DNA from: an uncultured Lachnospiraceae bacterium | GTDB lineage: Bacteria > Bacillota > Clostridia > Lachnospirales > Lachnospiraceae | Direction of reading: 5' to 3' | Length of the DNA stretch: 64,000 nucleotides | Assembly (NCBI GenBank): GCA_947625205.1 | Contig: CANQNN010000011.1 | Location: 1 to 64,000 of the forward strand | Shown here: in pieces, positions 25,834 to 34,317 of the stretch | Layout of the letters: every line of letters begins with the position of its first letter | Position numbering within the stretch: position 1 is the first letter of the stretch | Translations under genes and position numbers: made by a program | Notes under the pieces: model-generated | Databases searched by the model: none | The model's input: only the letters and a program-made list of their open reading frames with translations | What the model was told of the DNA's origin: nothing

Positions 25834-27468
25834 ATGAGGATTATTGCAGTGATCCCTGCAAGAGGAGGCTCCAAAGGGATACCAAGAAAAAATATAAGAC
25901 TGATGAACGGGCACCCGTTGATAGCTTATGCCATTATGAACGGTTTGCGTGCCGAGTGGATATCAGATGTACTTGTCAGTACAGATGACGACGCAATTGC
26001 AGATATCTCTGTTATGTATGGGGCTAAGGTCATTCGCAGACCTGCCCATCTGGCAGGGGATGATGTGACGTTGGATCCCGTTATTTACCACGCAGTGGAC
26101 TGTTATGAAAAGGAACACGGCAGTGTAGATGTGGTGATCACTATGCAGCCGACTTCACCGCTTTTGCGGGGCGAAACGCTTGATGGGGCGTTGCGAGCGT
26201 TTTTTGATATGGACGTAGATACGATCATTAGTGCCGTTAACAGACCGCATCTATCGTGGGGAGAAAAAGACGGGGCGTATTATCCGCTCTACGAGAAACG
26301 GCTTAACCGTCAGTATCTGCCGAAACATTTGATGGAGACGGGCGCGTTTGTCATTACAAAACGAAAGTTTGTCAAAGAAAATACCAGATTAGGCAGCAAT
26401 ATATATTTATTTGAAGTGCCGGATCAGGAGTCGGTGGATATTGACGATTATGCGGACTGGACGATTTGTGAGATGCGTCTCAAATGTAAAAAGATCGTTA
26501 TCAGGACAGATGGATATCCGCAGATCGGGCTGGGACATATTTATCGCAGTATACTTCTTTTTGACAGCCTGACAGAGCACGATGTCAGCATAGTCGTATC
26601 GGACAAGTCGAAATTAGGGATGCAGAAACTGGATCAACGTTTTATACAGTATGAAGTGGTACGGAATGACGAAGAATTTGCTGCACTGTTGAAACGTGAA
26701 AGGCCTGATATCCTAATCAATGATATGTTGGATACGACAAATGAATATATGCGGCTTGTCACTCCCTATACAAAACGGACGGTCAATATCGAAGATATGG
26801 GCGAGGGTGGGCGCCTGGCGGATGCCGTGATCAATGCGCTTTACGAAAAACAGACTTTGGATGCAAAATATTTTTGGGGTCACAGATACTATTGCCTGAG
26901 AGATGAATTCTTGATCACGAAGTCAAAGGCTTTTTCATCGGAAGTCAGACAGGTACTGATAGTTTTTGGCGGTACCGATCCGGGGCGATATACGGAAAAA
27001 GTTTTGCATGTGATCCAATCCATGCCGGTGGAACTATCCATTGTATATCAGTTTGTTCTAGGACTTGGATTTGACAGGGATGCGGAATTCATGGATGCCG
27101 TGTCAAAGTGTAAACAGGAAATCCGGGTAATCAAGGATGTACAGCTCATTTCCAACTATATGGCCAAAGCGGATATTGCAATCTCCTCACAGGGCAGAAC
27201 GATGTATGAACTTGCGACCATGAAGGTGCCAACGGTTATTCTTGCCCAGAATGAGCGGGAGAAAACGCATGAGTTCGGCTATATGAAAAATGGTTTTATC
27301 AATCTCGGAAACGGAAATGAAGTTCAGGAAAATACGTTGCGGGAGACACTTTTATGGCTGATCCACACACCACAGATCAGGGCGCAGATGAGAGAAAACA
27401 TGGAGCGCTTGAATCTGTCTGACGGCATTAGGCGTGTGAAGAATATCATTCTGGAGAATGACAAATAG
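25834..27468 (+). CDS. Fusion: acylneuraminate cytidylyltransferase + PseG-like NDP-sugar hydrolase
   Basis: The protein has 544 residues. Residues 1 to about 217 are a NeuA/PseF-type cytidylyltransferase (IAVIPARGGSKGIPRKNIR, then QPTSPLLRG). From about residue 219 (KKIVIRTDGYPQIGLGHIYR) the protein becomes a PseG-like GT-B hydrolase with the G-x-GH catalytic-His loop, FGGTDPGRYT and SSQGRTMYELATMKVP. PseG removes UDP from a 2,4-diacetamido sugar before synthase action, and the cytidylyltransferase acts after it. The fusion thus joins steps that bracket the NeuB reaction. With the second NeuB at 28835 it could define a second nonulosonate pathway. PseB/PseC-type genes are not seen here, so the sugar precursor source is open. 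Confidence 0.85.
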   Translation: MRIIAVIPARGGSKGIPRKNIRLMNGHPLIAYAIMNGLRAEWISDVLVSTDDDAIADISVMYGAKVIRRPAHLAGDDVTLDPVIYHAVDCYEKEHGSVDVVITMQPTSPLLRGETLDGALRAFFDMDVDTIISAVNRPHLSWGEKDGAYYPLYEKRLNRQYLPKHLMETGAFVITKRKFVKENTRLGSNIYLFEVPDQESVDIDDYADWTICEMRLKCKKIVIRTDGYPQIGLGHIYRSILLFDSLTEHDVSIVVSDKSKLGMQKLDQRFIQYEVVRNDEEFAALLKRERPDILINDMLDTTNEYMRLVTPYTKRTVNIEDMGEGGRLADAVINALYEKQTLDAKYFWGHRYYCLRDEFLITKSKAFSSEVRQVLIVFGGTDPGRYTEKVLHVIQSMPVELSIVYQFVLGLGFDRDAEFMDAVSKCKQEIRVIKDVQLISNYMAKADIAISSQGRTMYELATMKVPTVILAQNEREKTHEFGYMKNGFINLGNGNEVQENTLRETLLWLIHTPQIRAQMRENMERLNLSDGIRRVKNIILENDK

Positions 27469-27488
27469 GAAATTTGTAGGAGAGGGCA

Positions 27489-28787
27489 ATGATGAATGGT
27501 CAGGATATGATGGATCTTGCTGTGAGAATTTTTCCAATCTGCAGAAGCATTACGGGAGACGGTGTCAGGAAGACACTGAAGATCCTGCAGGAATATTGTG
27601 AAGATTTACAGATATATGAAGTATCTTGCGGTACACAGGTGTTTGACTGGACGATTCCCGATGAATGGAATATTACCGAGGCGTATATCGAGACTGAAGA
27701 CGGACATAGGATCATTGATTTCGAAGATAATAATCTCTATGTTGTAGGATATTCCCTGCCGATGGATGCGTGGTTGGATCTGGCGGGACTAAAGCAATAC
27801 ATCCATACCCTGCCCGAACAGCCGGATCTGATCCCTTATGTCACATCTTATTACACCAAAAGGTCAGGCTTCTGTATGTCTCAGACAATGCTTGACGGAC
27901 TTCCCGAGGGAAAGTATCATGCGGTTATCAAAAGTACGTTAGATCCCCAAGGCAGTCTGACATATGGAGAGATCATCATTCCTGGAACAAAAGAGCCGGA
28001 TAAAGAAATATTTTTTTCCTCTTATGTCTGTCATCCGTCTATGGCTAATAATGAGTGTTCCGGTCCATGTGTATTGACTGCCTTGGCAGATTATATTCGC
28101 AGTATGTCTGACAGGCGATACAGCTATCGGCTGATCTTGATACCGGAAACGATCGGTTCGATTACATATTTGAGCAGAAATTTACAAAAGATGCAGGAAC
28201 GGATTATTGCAGGATTCAATTTAACCTGTGTTGGTGATGATATGCAGTATACGATCGTGCATTCCAGATATGCGGATACGCTTGCCGACAAGGTATTGAT
28301 GAATGTGCTGCGCTATCGCGGCAATGGTTTTAAAGAGTGTTCTTATCTGGAAAGAGGGTCGGACGAACGACAGTATTGCTTCCCGGGAGTGGATATACCA
28401 CTTTGTACTTTTTCAAGGACGAAATTCTATGACTATCCAGAATATCACACATCGGGAGATGACTTAAATCTGATCTCTGCACAAGGGCTTCAGGGCGCTT
28501 TTGATGTTATGGAAGAATGTATCAGAATATTGGAATATAATGATCGTTATCGGGTCAAATGCCTGTGCGAGCCCCAATTGGGAAGGCGCGGACTTTATCC
28601 CCAAGTCAGCAGAAAAGGAGTGTATGACGAGGTGCGCAAACTGCAGGACTTTATTCTGTACGCTGACGGGTGCAACGATTTAATAGATATCAGCAATATC
28701 ATAGATTATCCGGCTGTTAAACTGATCGATATGATACAGACATTGACTGAACATGGTCTGTTAGCCGGTAGCGGGCAGTACAAGTAA
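27489..28787 (+). CDS. DUF4910-type (M28 aminopeptidase-like) protein with C-terminal winged-helix region
   Basis: The 432-residue protein contains the hallmark SYVCHPSMANNECSG segment, the zinc-peptidase-like core (usual form CHPSxANDNxSG), and HTSGDDLNLIS near the end of the core. The N-terminal segment ICRSITGDGVRKTLKIL is also typical. Residues about 350-432 look like a winged-helix appendage. Proteins of this family occur in polysaccharide and nonulosonate loci, and structures show a zinc-aminopeptidase fold, but the reaction is not settled. A hydrolytic or deacylase role on an N-acylated sugar is only inference. AGGAGAGG precedes the start. An adjacent ATG at 27492 is an equal start candidate. 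Confidence 0.8.
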   Translation: MMNGQDMMDLAVRIFPICRSITGDGVRKTLKILQEYCEDLQIYEVSCGTQVFDWTIPDEWNITEAYIETEDGHRIIDFEDNNLYVVGYSLPMDAWLDLAGLKQYIHTLPEQPDLIPYVTSYYTKRSGFCMSQTMLDGLPEGKYHAVIKSTLDPQGSLTYGEIIIPGTKEPDKEIFFSSYVCHPSMANNECSGPCVLTALADYIRSMSDRRYSYRLILIPETIGSITYLSRNLQKMQERIIAGFNLTCVGDDMQYTIVHSRYADTLADKVLMNVLRYRGNGFKECSYLERGSDERQYCFPGVDIPLCTFSRTKFYDYPEYHTSGDDLNLISAQGLQGAFDVMEECIRILEYNDRYRVKCLCEPQLGRRGLYPQVSRKGVYDEVRKLQDFILYADGCNDLIDISNIIDYPAVKLIDMIQTLTEHGLLAGSGQYK

Positions 28788-28834
28788 TTCGGCCGAACAT
28801 AGAAGACTGCGTGTCGGAAAGGAAAACGTGAATC

Positions 28835-29872
28835 ATGAACAGACCTTATGTGATTGCAGAAATCGGTGTAAACTATTACGATACGGCAAGAGAATTAGGA
28901 ATCACACCGTTAGAAGCGGCCAAGAAATATATCTTCGAGGCAAAGCAGACAGGCGTAGATGCGGTAAAGTTTCAATCATACAAGGCAGATACGATTGTAT
29001 CAAAACAGTCACCTGCTTACTGGGATACCACTGAGGAACCGACGAAGACGCAGTATGAATTGTTTCGGAAGTTCGATAGCTTTAATGCAAAGGAATACGG
29101 CGAGTTGTGTCAATACAGCAGACAGATCGGCATTGACTTTATGTCTACGCCGTTTGATTATGCTTCGGCAGATTATCTGACAGATATGGTGGACATATTT
29201 AAAATATCTTCTTCAGATCTTACCAATCATCCGTTTCTGCGGTATATTGCCGGAAAAGGGAAACCGGTATACCTGTCTGTCGGTGCGTCCTATCTGTCGG
29301 AAGTAGAGGAAGCGGTGCGCGTTCTGCAGGATGCGGGGTGTCGGGATATTTGTCTGCTTCATTGTGTTTTGTCCTATCCGTGTAAAAAAGAAGACGCGAA
29401 CCTTAATATCATTAAGACGCTGAAGAAAATATTTCCGGATCTCAAAATAGGCTATAGCGATCATACTCTGCCGGATGAGACCATGACTATTCTGACGACA
29501 GCTTATCTGTATGGGGCGCAAGTTATAGAGAAGCACTTTACGTTGGACAAAACGCTTCGGGGCAATGATCACTATCATGCGGGTGATCCGCAGGATTTTG
29601 CTAAGGCAATTCGTAATTTTGAGCTGATTACACAGATAAGCGGGCAGGAAAAGAAGGAAGTCCTTCCCTGCGAAAGGATTTCCAGAAGAGAGGCCAGAAG
29701 GTCCCTGATTCTGACAAGGGACATGAAAAAGGGCGAGGTGATTACGCAACAGGATGTGATGGCAAAAAGACCGGGAACCGGCATTTCCCCCCGATATACG
29801 GATATTATATTAGGGAAAACCATGCAGTGTGACGCTGCGGAAGATACGGTGCTCACATGGGAGATGATATAG
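28835..29872 (+). CDS. NeuB-family nonulosonic acid synthase (second copy)
   Basis: The 345-residue protein has the NeuB barrel (YVIAEIGVNYYDTA, DAVKFQSYKADTIVS, HCVLSYPC, KIGYSDHTLP, IEKHFTLDK) and a C-terminal SAF domain (RRSLILTRDMKKGEVIT, then KRPGTGISP). It is clearly diverged from the synthase at 19877, for example carrying an insertion AYWDTTEEPTKTQY after the substrate loop. It is therefore not a recent duplicate. Combined with the CMP-synthetase/PseG fusion 1.4 kb upstream, it probably makes a second nonulosonate, pseudaminic-like or another isomer; the sequence alone cannot decide. It is followed by the capsule-type transferase 7 bases downstream. Confidence 0.85.
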   Translation: MNRPYVIAEIGVNYYDTARELGITPLEAAKKYIFEAKQTGVDAVKFQSYKADTIVSKQSPAYWDTTEEPTKTQYELFRKFDSFNAKEYGELCQYSRQIGIDFMSTPFDYASADYLTDMVDIFKISSSDLTNHPFLRYIAGKGKPVYLSVGASYLSEVEEAVRVLQDAGCRDICLLHCVLSYPCKKEDANLNIIKTLKKIFPDLKIGYSDHTLPDETMTILTTAYLYGAQVIEKHFTLDKTLRGNDHYHAGDPQDFAKAIRNFELITQISGQEKKEVLPCERISRREARRSLILTRDMKKGEVITQQDVMAKRPGTGISPRYTDIILGKTMQCDAAEDTVLTWEMI

Positions 29873-29879
29873 GAGAGAG

Positions 29880-31382
29880 ATGATGGTAAACCTTTTTCTT
29901 ACAAGTGTAATGTGGAAGTCGCTCACAATAGAGATGGTAGAGAAGGTGTTGACGGAGATCAGAGTGGACAACCTTTATATGATCGTAAATGATCGGGAGG
30001 AATTGCCGCTTTTTCAAAGACTTGGCGTCTGTTATCTGCGTGAAGATATCGTACAGGGAAGATTTACGGATGAGCAGATGAACGCGGCTGCGGACACACC
30101 GTTGGATGACACCGTTTTTGCATATATGAATCCTTATGTGATAGAAATACTGAACCAGCAGAGGCGACATGAGCAGGGTTGGGCCCACAGGATCAGTAAT
30201 ACCTGGGAGAATCATTATCAGATTTATATGCGTAATTTGTTCTTTTGGAATAGTATGTTGGAGCAAAAACAGATCACGCATGTTTTTTTCACAAGGATAC
30301 CGCATGAGGGATATGATGCGATTATTTATCATCTGTGCAAAATGAAGGATATTCCTGTCTTGATGGCATTTGCGTCTCTGATTCCGAATCGGGATTTTGC
30401 GCTTACGGATTATATGCGCACCGACGAAGAAATCCGTGCGGAATATGAACGGCTGAAAGTACAGTATAAGGACGCAACGGCGGACGAAATTGAACTGGAG
30501 GAAAACACCAAAGAAGAATTTGAAAAATGGGTTTCTCTGGATCCGACAAAAATGAAGCCTACATACATGAAAGGCAATAAGCTCAAGATCACTTTTCGGG
30601 CTCGATACGGGGAGACGAATCTGATCCGTGTCTGGCGCGGAATTCTCGGCAAGGAATATGAAAAGTACGGCGTTGGCGCGAAATTCCTCGGCGCGTCGTT
30701 TATGCGGATCCCCAAGCTCCTCAGCGTCATTGCGCCGACTTATCAATTATGGCGATATGCGAAACCATACTGGAAAGAGACCAAACGTGTCAATGCGTAT
30801 TATGAGAGCGTATCCGGAATGCCGCAGCCGGGTGAAAAATATGTCTATTTTGCGCTGCACTATCAACCGGAGGCAACTTCCAACCCATTGGGCGGCGGGG
30901 CATATACGGATCAGATTTTCCCATTGCAGATACTTTGCAGAAGTATACCGGATGATGTGAAGGTATATGTCAAGGCACATCCGGCACAGCTTTCTTTTTT
31001 TGGAGGGATGTCTTATTATCAGGATATGCTGCGGCTTCCCAATGTGCGTATGATCAAGATGGAGTGTTCCACGTATGAGCTGATCAAAAATGCCGTTGCG
31101 GTGGCATCGTTGACCGGGACGGCATGCTGGGAGTGCCAGTTTTATGGTGTACCGGCGATATTGTTTGGCTACTCCTACAAGAATGCGTCGCCTCTGTCCT
31201 ATCATGTGCGGACTGTGCAGGAGTGTAGGCAGGCGTTTGCCGATATTGCTGCCCATAAAAAGGCGGTGACTTTGAAAGAGTTAAAGTTATACACCAAGGC
31301 GGCTCATAATTTGTCTTATCATATTAAGGACAGAGATAAGGTGTTTCCGGAGCTGATTGTTAAGTTGGTGCGTGGAATGTAG
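29880..31382 (+). CDS. Capsule_synth-type GT-B transferase linked to nonulosonate genes
   Basis: The protein has 500 residues. The C-terminal part reads YFALHYQPEATSNPLGGGAY, then VKVYVKAHPAQ and a VASLTGTACWECQFYGVPAI strand-helix pair, the pattern of KpsS/capsule synthesis GT-B proteins that use CMP-linked acids. A charged mid-region (about residues 195-225) may be a coiled linker. Placement directly after the second synthase suggests it transfers the CMP-nonulosonate made by this block; that is inference. No membrane segment or signal peptide is seen. AGGAGAG overlaps the end of the synthase gene and gives ATG 29880, with a second ATG directly after. Confidence 0.72.
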   Translation: MMVNLFLTSVMWKSLTIEMVEKVLTEIRVDNLYMIVNDREELPLFQRLGVCYLREDIVQGRFTDEQMNAAADTPLDDTVFAYMNPYVIEILNQQRRHEQGWAHRISNTWENHYQIYMRNLFFWNSMLEQKQITHVFFTRIPHEGYDAIIYHLCKMKDIPVLMAFASLIPNRDFALTDYMRTDEEIRAEYERLKVQYKDATADEIELEENTKEEFEKWVSLDPTKMKPTYMKGNKLKITFRARYGETNLIRVWRGILGKEYEKYGVGAKFLGASFMRIPKLLSVIAPTYQLWRYAKPYWKETKRVNAYYESVSGMPQPGEKYVYFALHYQPEATSNPLGGGAYTDQIFPLQILCRSIPDDVKVYVKAHPAQLSFFGGMSYYQDMLRLPNVRMIKMECSTYELIKNAVAVASLTGTACWECQFYGVPAILFGYSYKNASPLSYHVRTVQECRQAFADIAAHKKAVTLKELKLYTKAAHNLSYHIKDRDKVFPELIVKLVRGM

Positions 31383-31429
31383 TGGTCAGGACGGAATATT
31401 GACGAAACAGAACAGGATGGGATGAGAAA

Positions 31430-32230
31430 ATGCAGATTGATGATACTGATGCATATATTCGCTTCCAAGATATCGCGAAGCAGATCGACATTGATCGCGG
31501 CGATACGCTTTTGGTTTCATCCGACATGAGACATATCCTCTATCAGTGTCTGGAACACGGAGATGAGACAGACTTAAATATATTTCTGGACAGCCTTCAG
31601 GAGATTGTGGGATCGGAAGGCACACTTCTGCTACCGACATTTAATTGGGGGTTCTGCCAAGGAATAACATTTGACTATCATACGACTTCCTGCAGGACAG
31701 GCAGTTTGGGAAAAACGGCATTAAAGAGAGGGGATTTCATACGCACCAAACATCCGATCTATTCTTTCGCCGTGTGGGGGAAAGATGCCGGACTATTGTA
31801 TGAGATGGAAAATCGGGATGCTTTTGGGAAGGATTCCCCCTTTGCGTATCTGCACAGGATGGCGGCAAAAAACCTGTTCATTGACGTGAGCTACCAGCAC
31901 AGTTTTACGTTTGCCCATTATGTTGAGGAATGGGAAGGTAACGTTCCTTACCGCTATAATAAAGATTTTACTGCCGGATATATAGATGAAAACGGCGACG
32001 AAGAGCAAAGAACCTATTCCATGTTTGTGCGGGATCTGGAACGGAACGTGTATGTTACGCTCGACCCTATGGAATGTCTCTTTATCGGGCATGGGGCGGT
32101 GAAGACCTATCGGATCAATGGGATCGAGATGAAACTGCTTGCCTTAGATAAGGCGTATGAGTTGATCAAAGAAGACATTTTGTATAATCGAAGCAGAAAT
32201 CTGTGTACGTATGACGGACAGGATACATAG
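31430..32230 (+). CDS. AAC(3)-family N-acyltransferase
   Basis: The 266-residue protein has the antibiotic N-acetyltransferase (AAC(3)) pattern: GDTLLVSSDM near residue 24, GTLLLPTFNWGF, RTGSLGKTALKRGDFIRTKHPIYSFAVWG, then an HSFTFAHYVEE segment. In glycan loci these proteins acylate amino sugars rather than confer antibiotic resistance, and the location between a capsule transferase and a membrane transferase supports that. No resistance-gene context is visible. The donor is presumably acetyl-CoA or another acyl-CoA. Confidence 0.8.
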   Translation: MQIDDTDAYIRFQDIAKQIDIDRGDTLLVSSDMRHILYQCLEHGDETDLNIFLDSLQEIVGSEGTLLLPTFNWGFCQGITFDYHTTSCRTGSLGKTALKRGDFIRTKHPIYSFAVWGKDAGLLYEMENRDAFGKDSPFAYLHRMAAKNLFIDVSYQHSFTFAHYVEEWEGNVPYRYNKDFTAGYIDENGDEEQRTYSMFVRDLERNVYVTLDPMECLFIGHGAVKTYRINGIEMKLLALDKAYELIKEDILYNRSRNLCTYDGQDT

Positions 32231-32263
32231 GACGGTGGAGATTTGAAGAAATAGATTGTGAGC

Positions 32264-34309
32264 ATGAGAAAGGCAAAAACAATGGAAAGAAAGCACAAGG
32301 GATATCGCATTGTGTCATGGGTATTACTGTATAACATGTTATTTTCGGCTGTCAGCGTCTTGCTGAATGGGTGGTCATTTTCGGCGTATGTGAAACTTTT
32401 TTCATATCAGACGCTTTCTGTAGTTATACCGGGGATGGCGATGGTCCTTATCCTTCGAATCAAAATAGCATCGGATGTCGGATGGATCGGTTACTCGTTT
32501 GTCATGGGATATGTTTATAATATCCTTCTTTATTATGTCACTGTGCCGTTCGGTTTACAGATTTACGTGAAAGTCATTGGGGTGGCGGCAGCAGCGTTGA
32601 GTATGGTTCTCCTTTGGCTGAAAAGAAGTGATGTAATAGGGTGTGAACATGACGGAGCAGGGATGAAGATCTGTACGGTGGGAGTTATTGTTTATGCGGT
32701 ATTCATGTTTATTGCCTATAATGGCAATGGCCTCTCGCCGGCTCTGCTTGGCAGAACAGATTATTACACATATCATAGGGATATTCAGTATTGGATCGGC
32801 AATCTGCATTCGCTGATCAAGCAGTATCCACCGCTTAATCCGAGAGATTATGATGCAGGTATATTCAATTATCATTATTTTTCTTCTATACAATTGGCGG
32901 TGCAGGCGATCTGGACGGGAATCCATCCGGCAATGCTTTGTATGGGTGCCTATTTCCATGTGACTGTCGTAATGGTGGTTTTTGGCGCATATCTCTTTGC
33001 AAAAAGCGTGATTCCTGAGCAAAGACCGGTTGTGCTTGCGATGGGCGCGTTATTGTTGACATCGGGAATCGAAAATGTTACGATTGTCGAACATATATGT
33101 CATTATGCACTGGCAGCATTTGGAACGGATTATGGCCTGGGTGTTATGCTGTTTTTCATACTCGCACTATACCAATATAGTATGGGCACACAATCTGCTG
33201 TAAATGGTGGTGGGGGGGGGACAATATGTATTCTGTTACTTGCCGTTTTGACGGGCAGCAAAGGACCTTACGGCGCGGTTGCGCTTTGCGGGATCGGCGT
33301 GGTATGTTTGTATTGGTTGTGTAATCGGAAACCGCTTCGCGCCGTTGTATTCGGCATAACAGCCTTGTCTGTGTTTGGAATCATTTATTTCTTTGTATGT
33401 AATACGGCCGGTTATGTGGGTGATGGCAATTCGGCATCCATATATCATTTGGTCATCAGAACAGATCCGTCTATGTCTATACCGGAAGCATGTTTCAGAA
33501 AGCTGGTCAGGGAGGCTGTCAACATATTGTTGATGAAACCGGTTGTGCTTTGGCCGCTGGCCGTAATCGTATTTACGAAATTGTGCCGCAGACAGCGATT
33601 CTCCGTATTTGAATGGAGTTGTCTGGGAATGGCTTTTGTTGGCCTTTCGGTCAATGCGCTCATTAGAATCCCCGGAAATTCACAGGGATATTTTGCGTTG
33701 GCGGCGCTTGTGCCGGCGTGGTGCTGCGTTTTGTGTAACGTCAAATATGATAAGGATATTTTTGCACGATGGGGAAGCTGGAAATATATAGTGGCGGCCG
33801 TGATGCTCCTGATTGGCGTGGGTGGTTTCCTGTGGGGTTATAACAGAAACGGTAACAGATTCGGTGTTTTCTATAGTATATCTGACGGTATATATAACAT
33901 TGCGCATAGAATGACGGGACAGGAGATGCCTGTGCGGAGCGATGGAAAAATCGAAGATGGGAAAATGCTGGGGAAGCAAGAGTATGAGCAGCTGACTTCC
34001 CTATATGGGGATGGTGAGTTGGATGGCATTCTTTTATATAGCTTGCCGGAACAGAGAGCAGATTTGGCTCCGTTCCGCAAGAATTTGATTAGCAGTTTTA
34101 GCGGGAAATATATTTGGCAGAATACAGAGGCTGTCAATGCTTTTATCGAGGAAGATACAGAGCAGATGCAAGAGTTTTATGATATGGGTGTGAGATATCT
34201 GCTGGTTGATTTCGCGGCAGAAAGCGATATATCGATACCGGAGACGAACGCAGATATGATTTATGACAGCAGCGAGATGCGTATATACAAGATTTATAAC
34301 GGCTCATAA
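32264..34309 (+). CDS. Polytopic membrane protein, GT-C-like, with poly-G tract
   Basis: The protein has about 681 residues from ATG 32264 (GTG 32258 and ATG 32282 are alternatives; the start is not clearly marked). About a dozen hydrophobic helices fill residues 10 to about 530, and a soluble C-terminal segment of about 140 residues follows. The first long extracytoplasmic loop has acidic residues in YYTYHRDIQYW, as in GT-C glycosyltransferases that use lipid-phosphate sugars. The family is not recognised by name. The GT2 polyprenyl-phosphate type enzyme at 37107 could supply its donor. The nine-G tract at 33212-33220 follows GGTGGT and encodes part of a five-glycine loop. Loss or gain of one G would cut the protein about halfway. 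Confidence 0.7.
   Translation: MRKAKTMERKHKGYRIVSWVLLYNMLFSAVSVLLNGWSFSAYVKLFSYQTLSVVIPGMAMVLILRIKIASDVGWIGYSFVMGYVYNILLYYVTVPFGLQIYVKVIGVAAAALSMVLLWLKRSDVIGCEHDGAGMKICTVGVIVYAVFMFIAYNGNGLSPALLGRTDYYTYHRDIQYWIGNLHSLIKQYPPLNPRDYDAGIFNYHYFSSIQLAVQAIWTGIHPAMLCMGAYFHVTVVMVVFGAYLFAKSVIPEQRPVVLAMGALLLTSGIENVTIVEHICHYALAAFGTDYGLGVMLFFILALYQYSMGTQSAVNGGGGGTICILLLAVLTGSKGPYGAVALCGIGVVCLYWLCNRKPLRAVVFGITALSVFGIIYFFVCNTAGYVGDGNSASIYHLVIRTDPSMSIPEACFRKLVREAVNILLMKPVVLWPLAVIVFTKLCRRQRFSVFEWSCLGMAFVGLSVNALIRIPGNSQGYFALAALVPAWCCVLCNVKYDKDIFARWGSWKYIVAAVMLLIGVGGFLWGYNRNGNRFGVFYSISDGIYNIAHRMTGQEMPVRSDGKIEDGKMLGKQEYEQLTSLYGDGELDGILLYSLPEQRADLAPFRKNLISSFSGKYIWQNTEAVNAFIEEDTEQMQEFYDMGVRYLLVDFAAESDISIPETNADMIYDSSEMRIYKIYNGS
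33212..33220 (+). repeat. Poly-G tract (9 G) inside the GT-C-like membrane gene, in frame
   Basis: Nine G after GGTGGT. Encodes glycines in a loop between membrane helices. Eight G leads to a stop within about 12 codons; ten G to a later stop. Confidence 0.85.
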
Positions 34310-34317
34310 GGATTTTT

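Noticed and set aside
29853..30746. 297-codon minus-strand frame opposite the capsule-type transferase
   Set aside because: No motif, antisense to a protein with clear GT-B motifs, and the cluster is otherwise strictly one-directional.
31430..32230. Antibiotic resistance (aminoglycoside 3-N-acetyltransferase) call
   Set aside because: The AAC(3) fold is shared by sugar acyltransferases; there is no mobile element or resistance context, and the gene sits inside a glycan operon.
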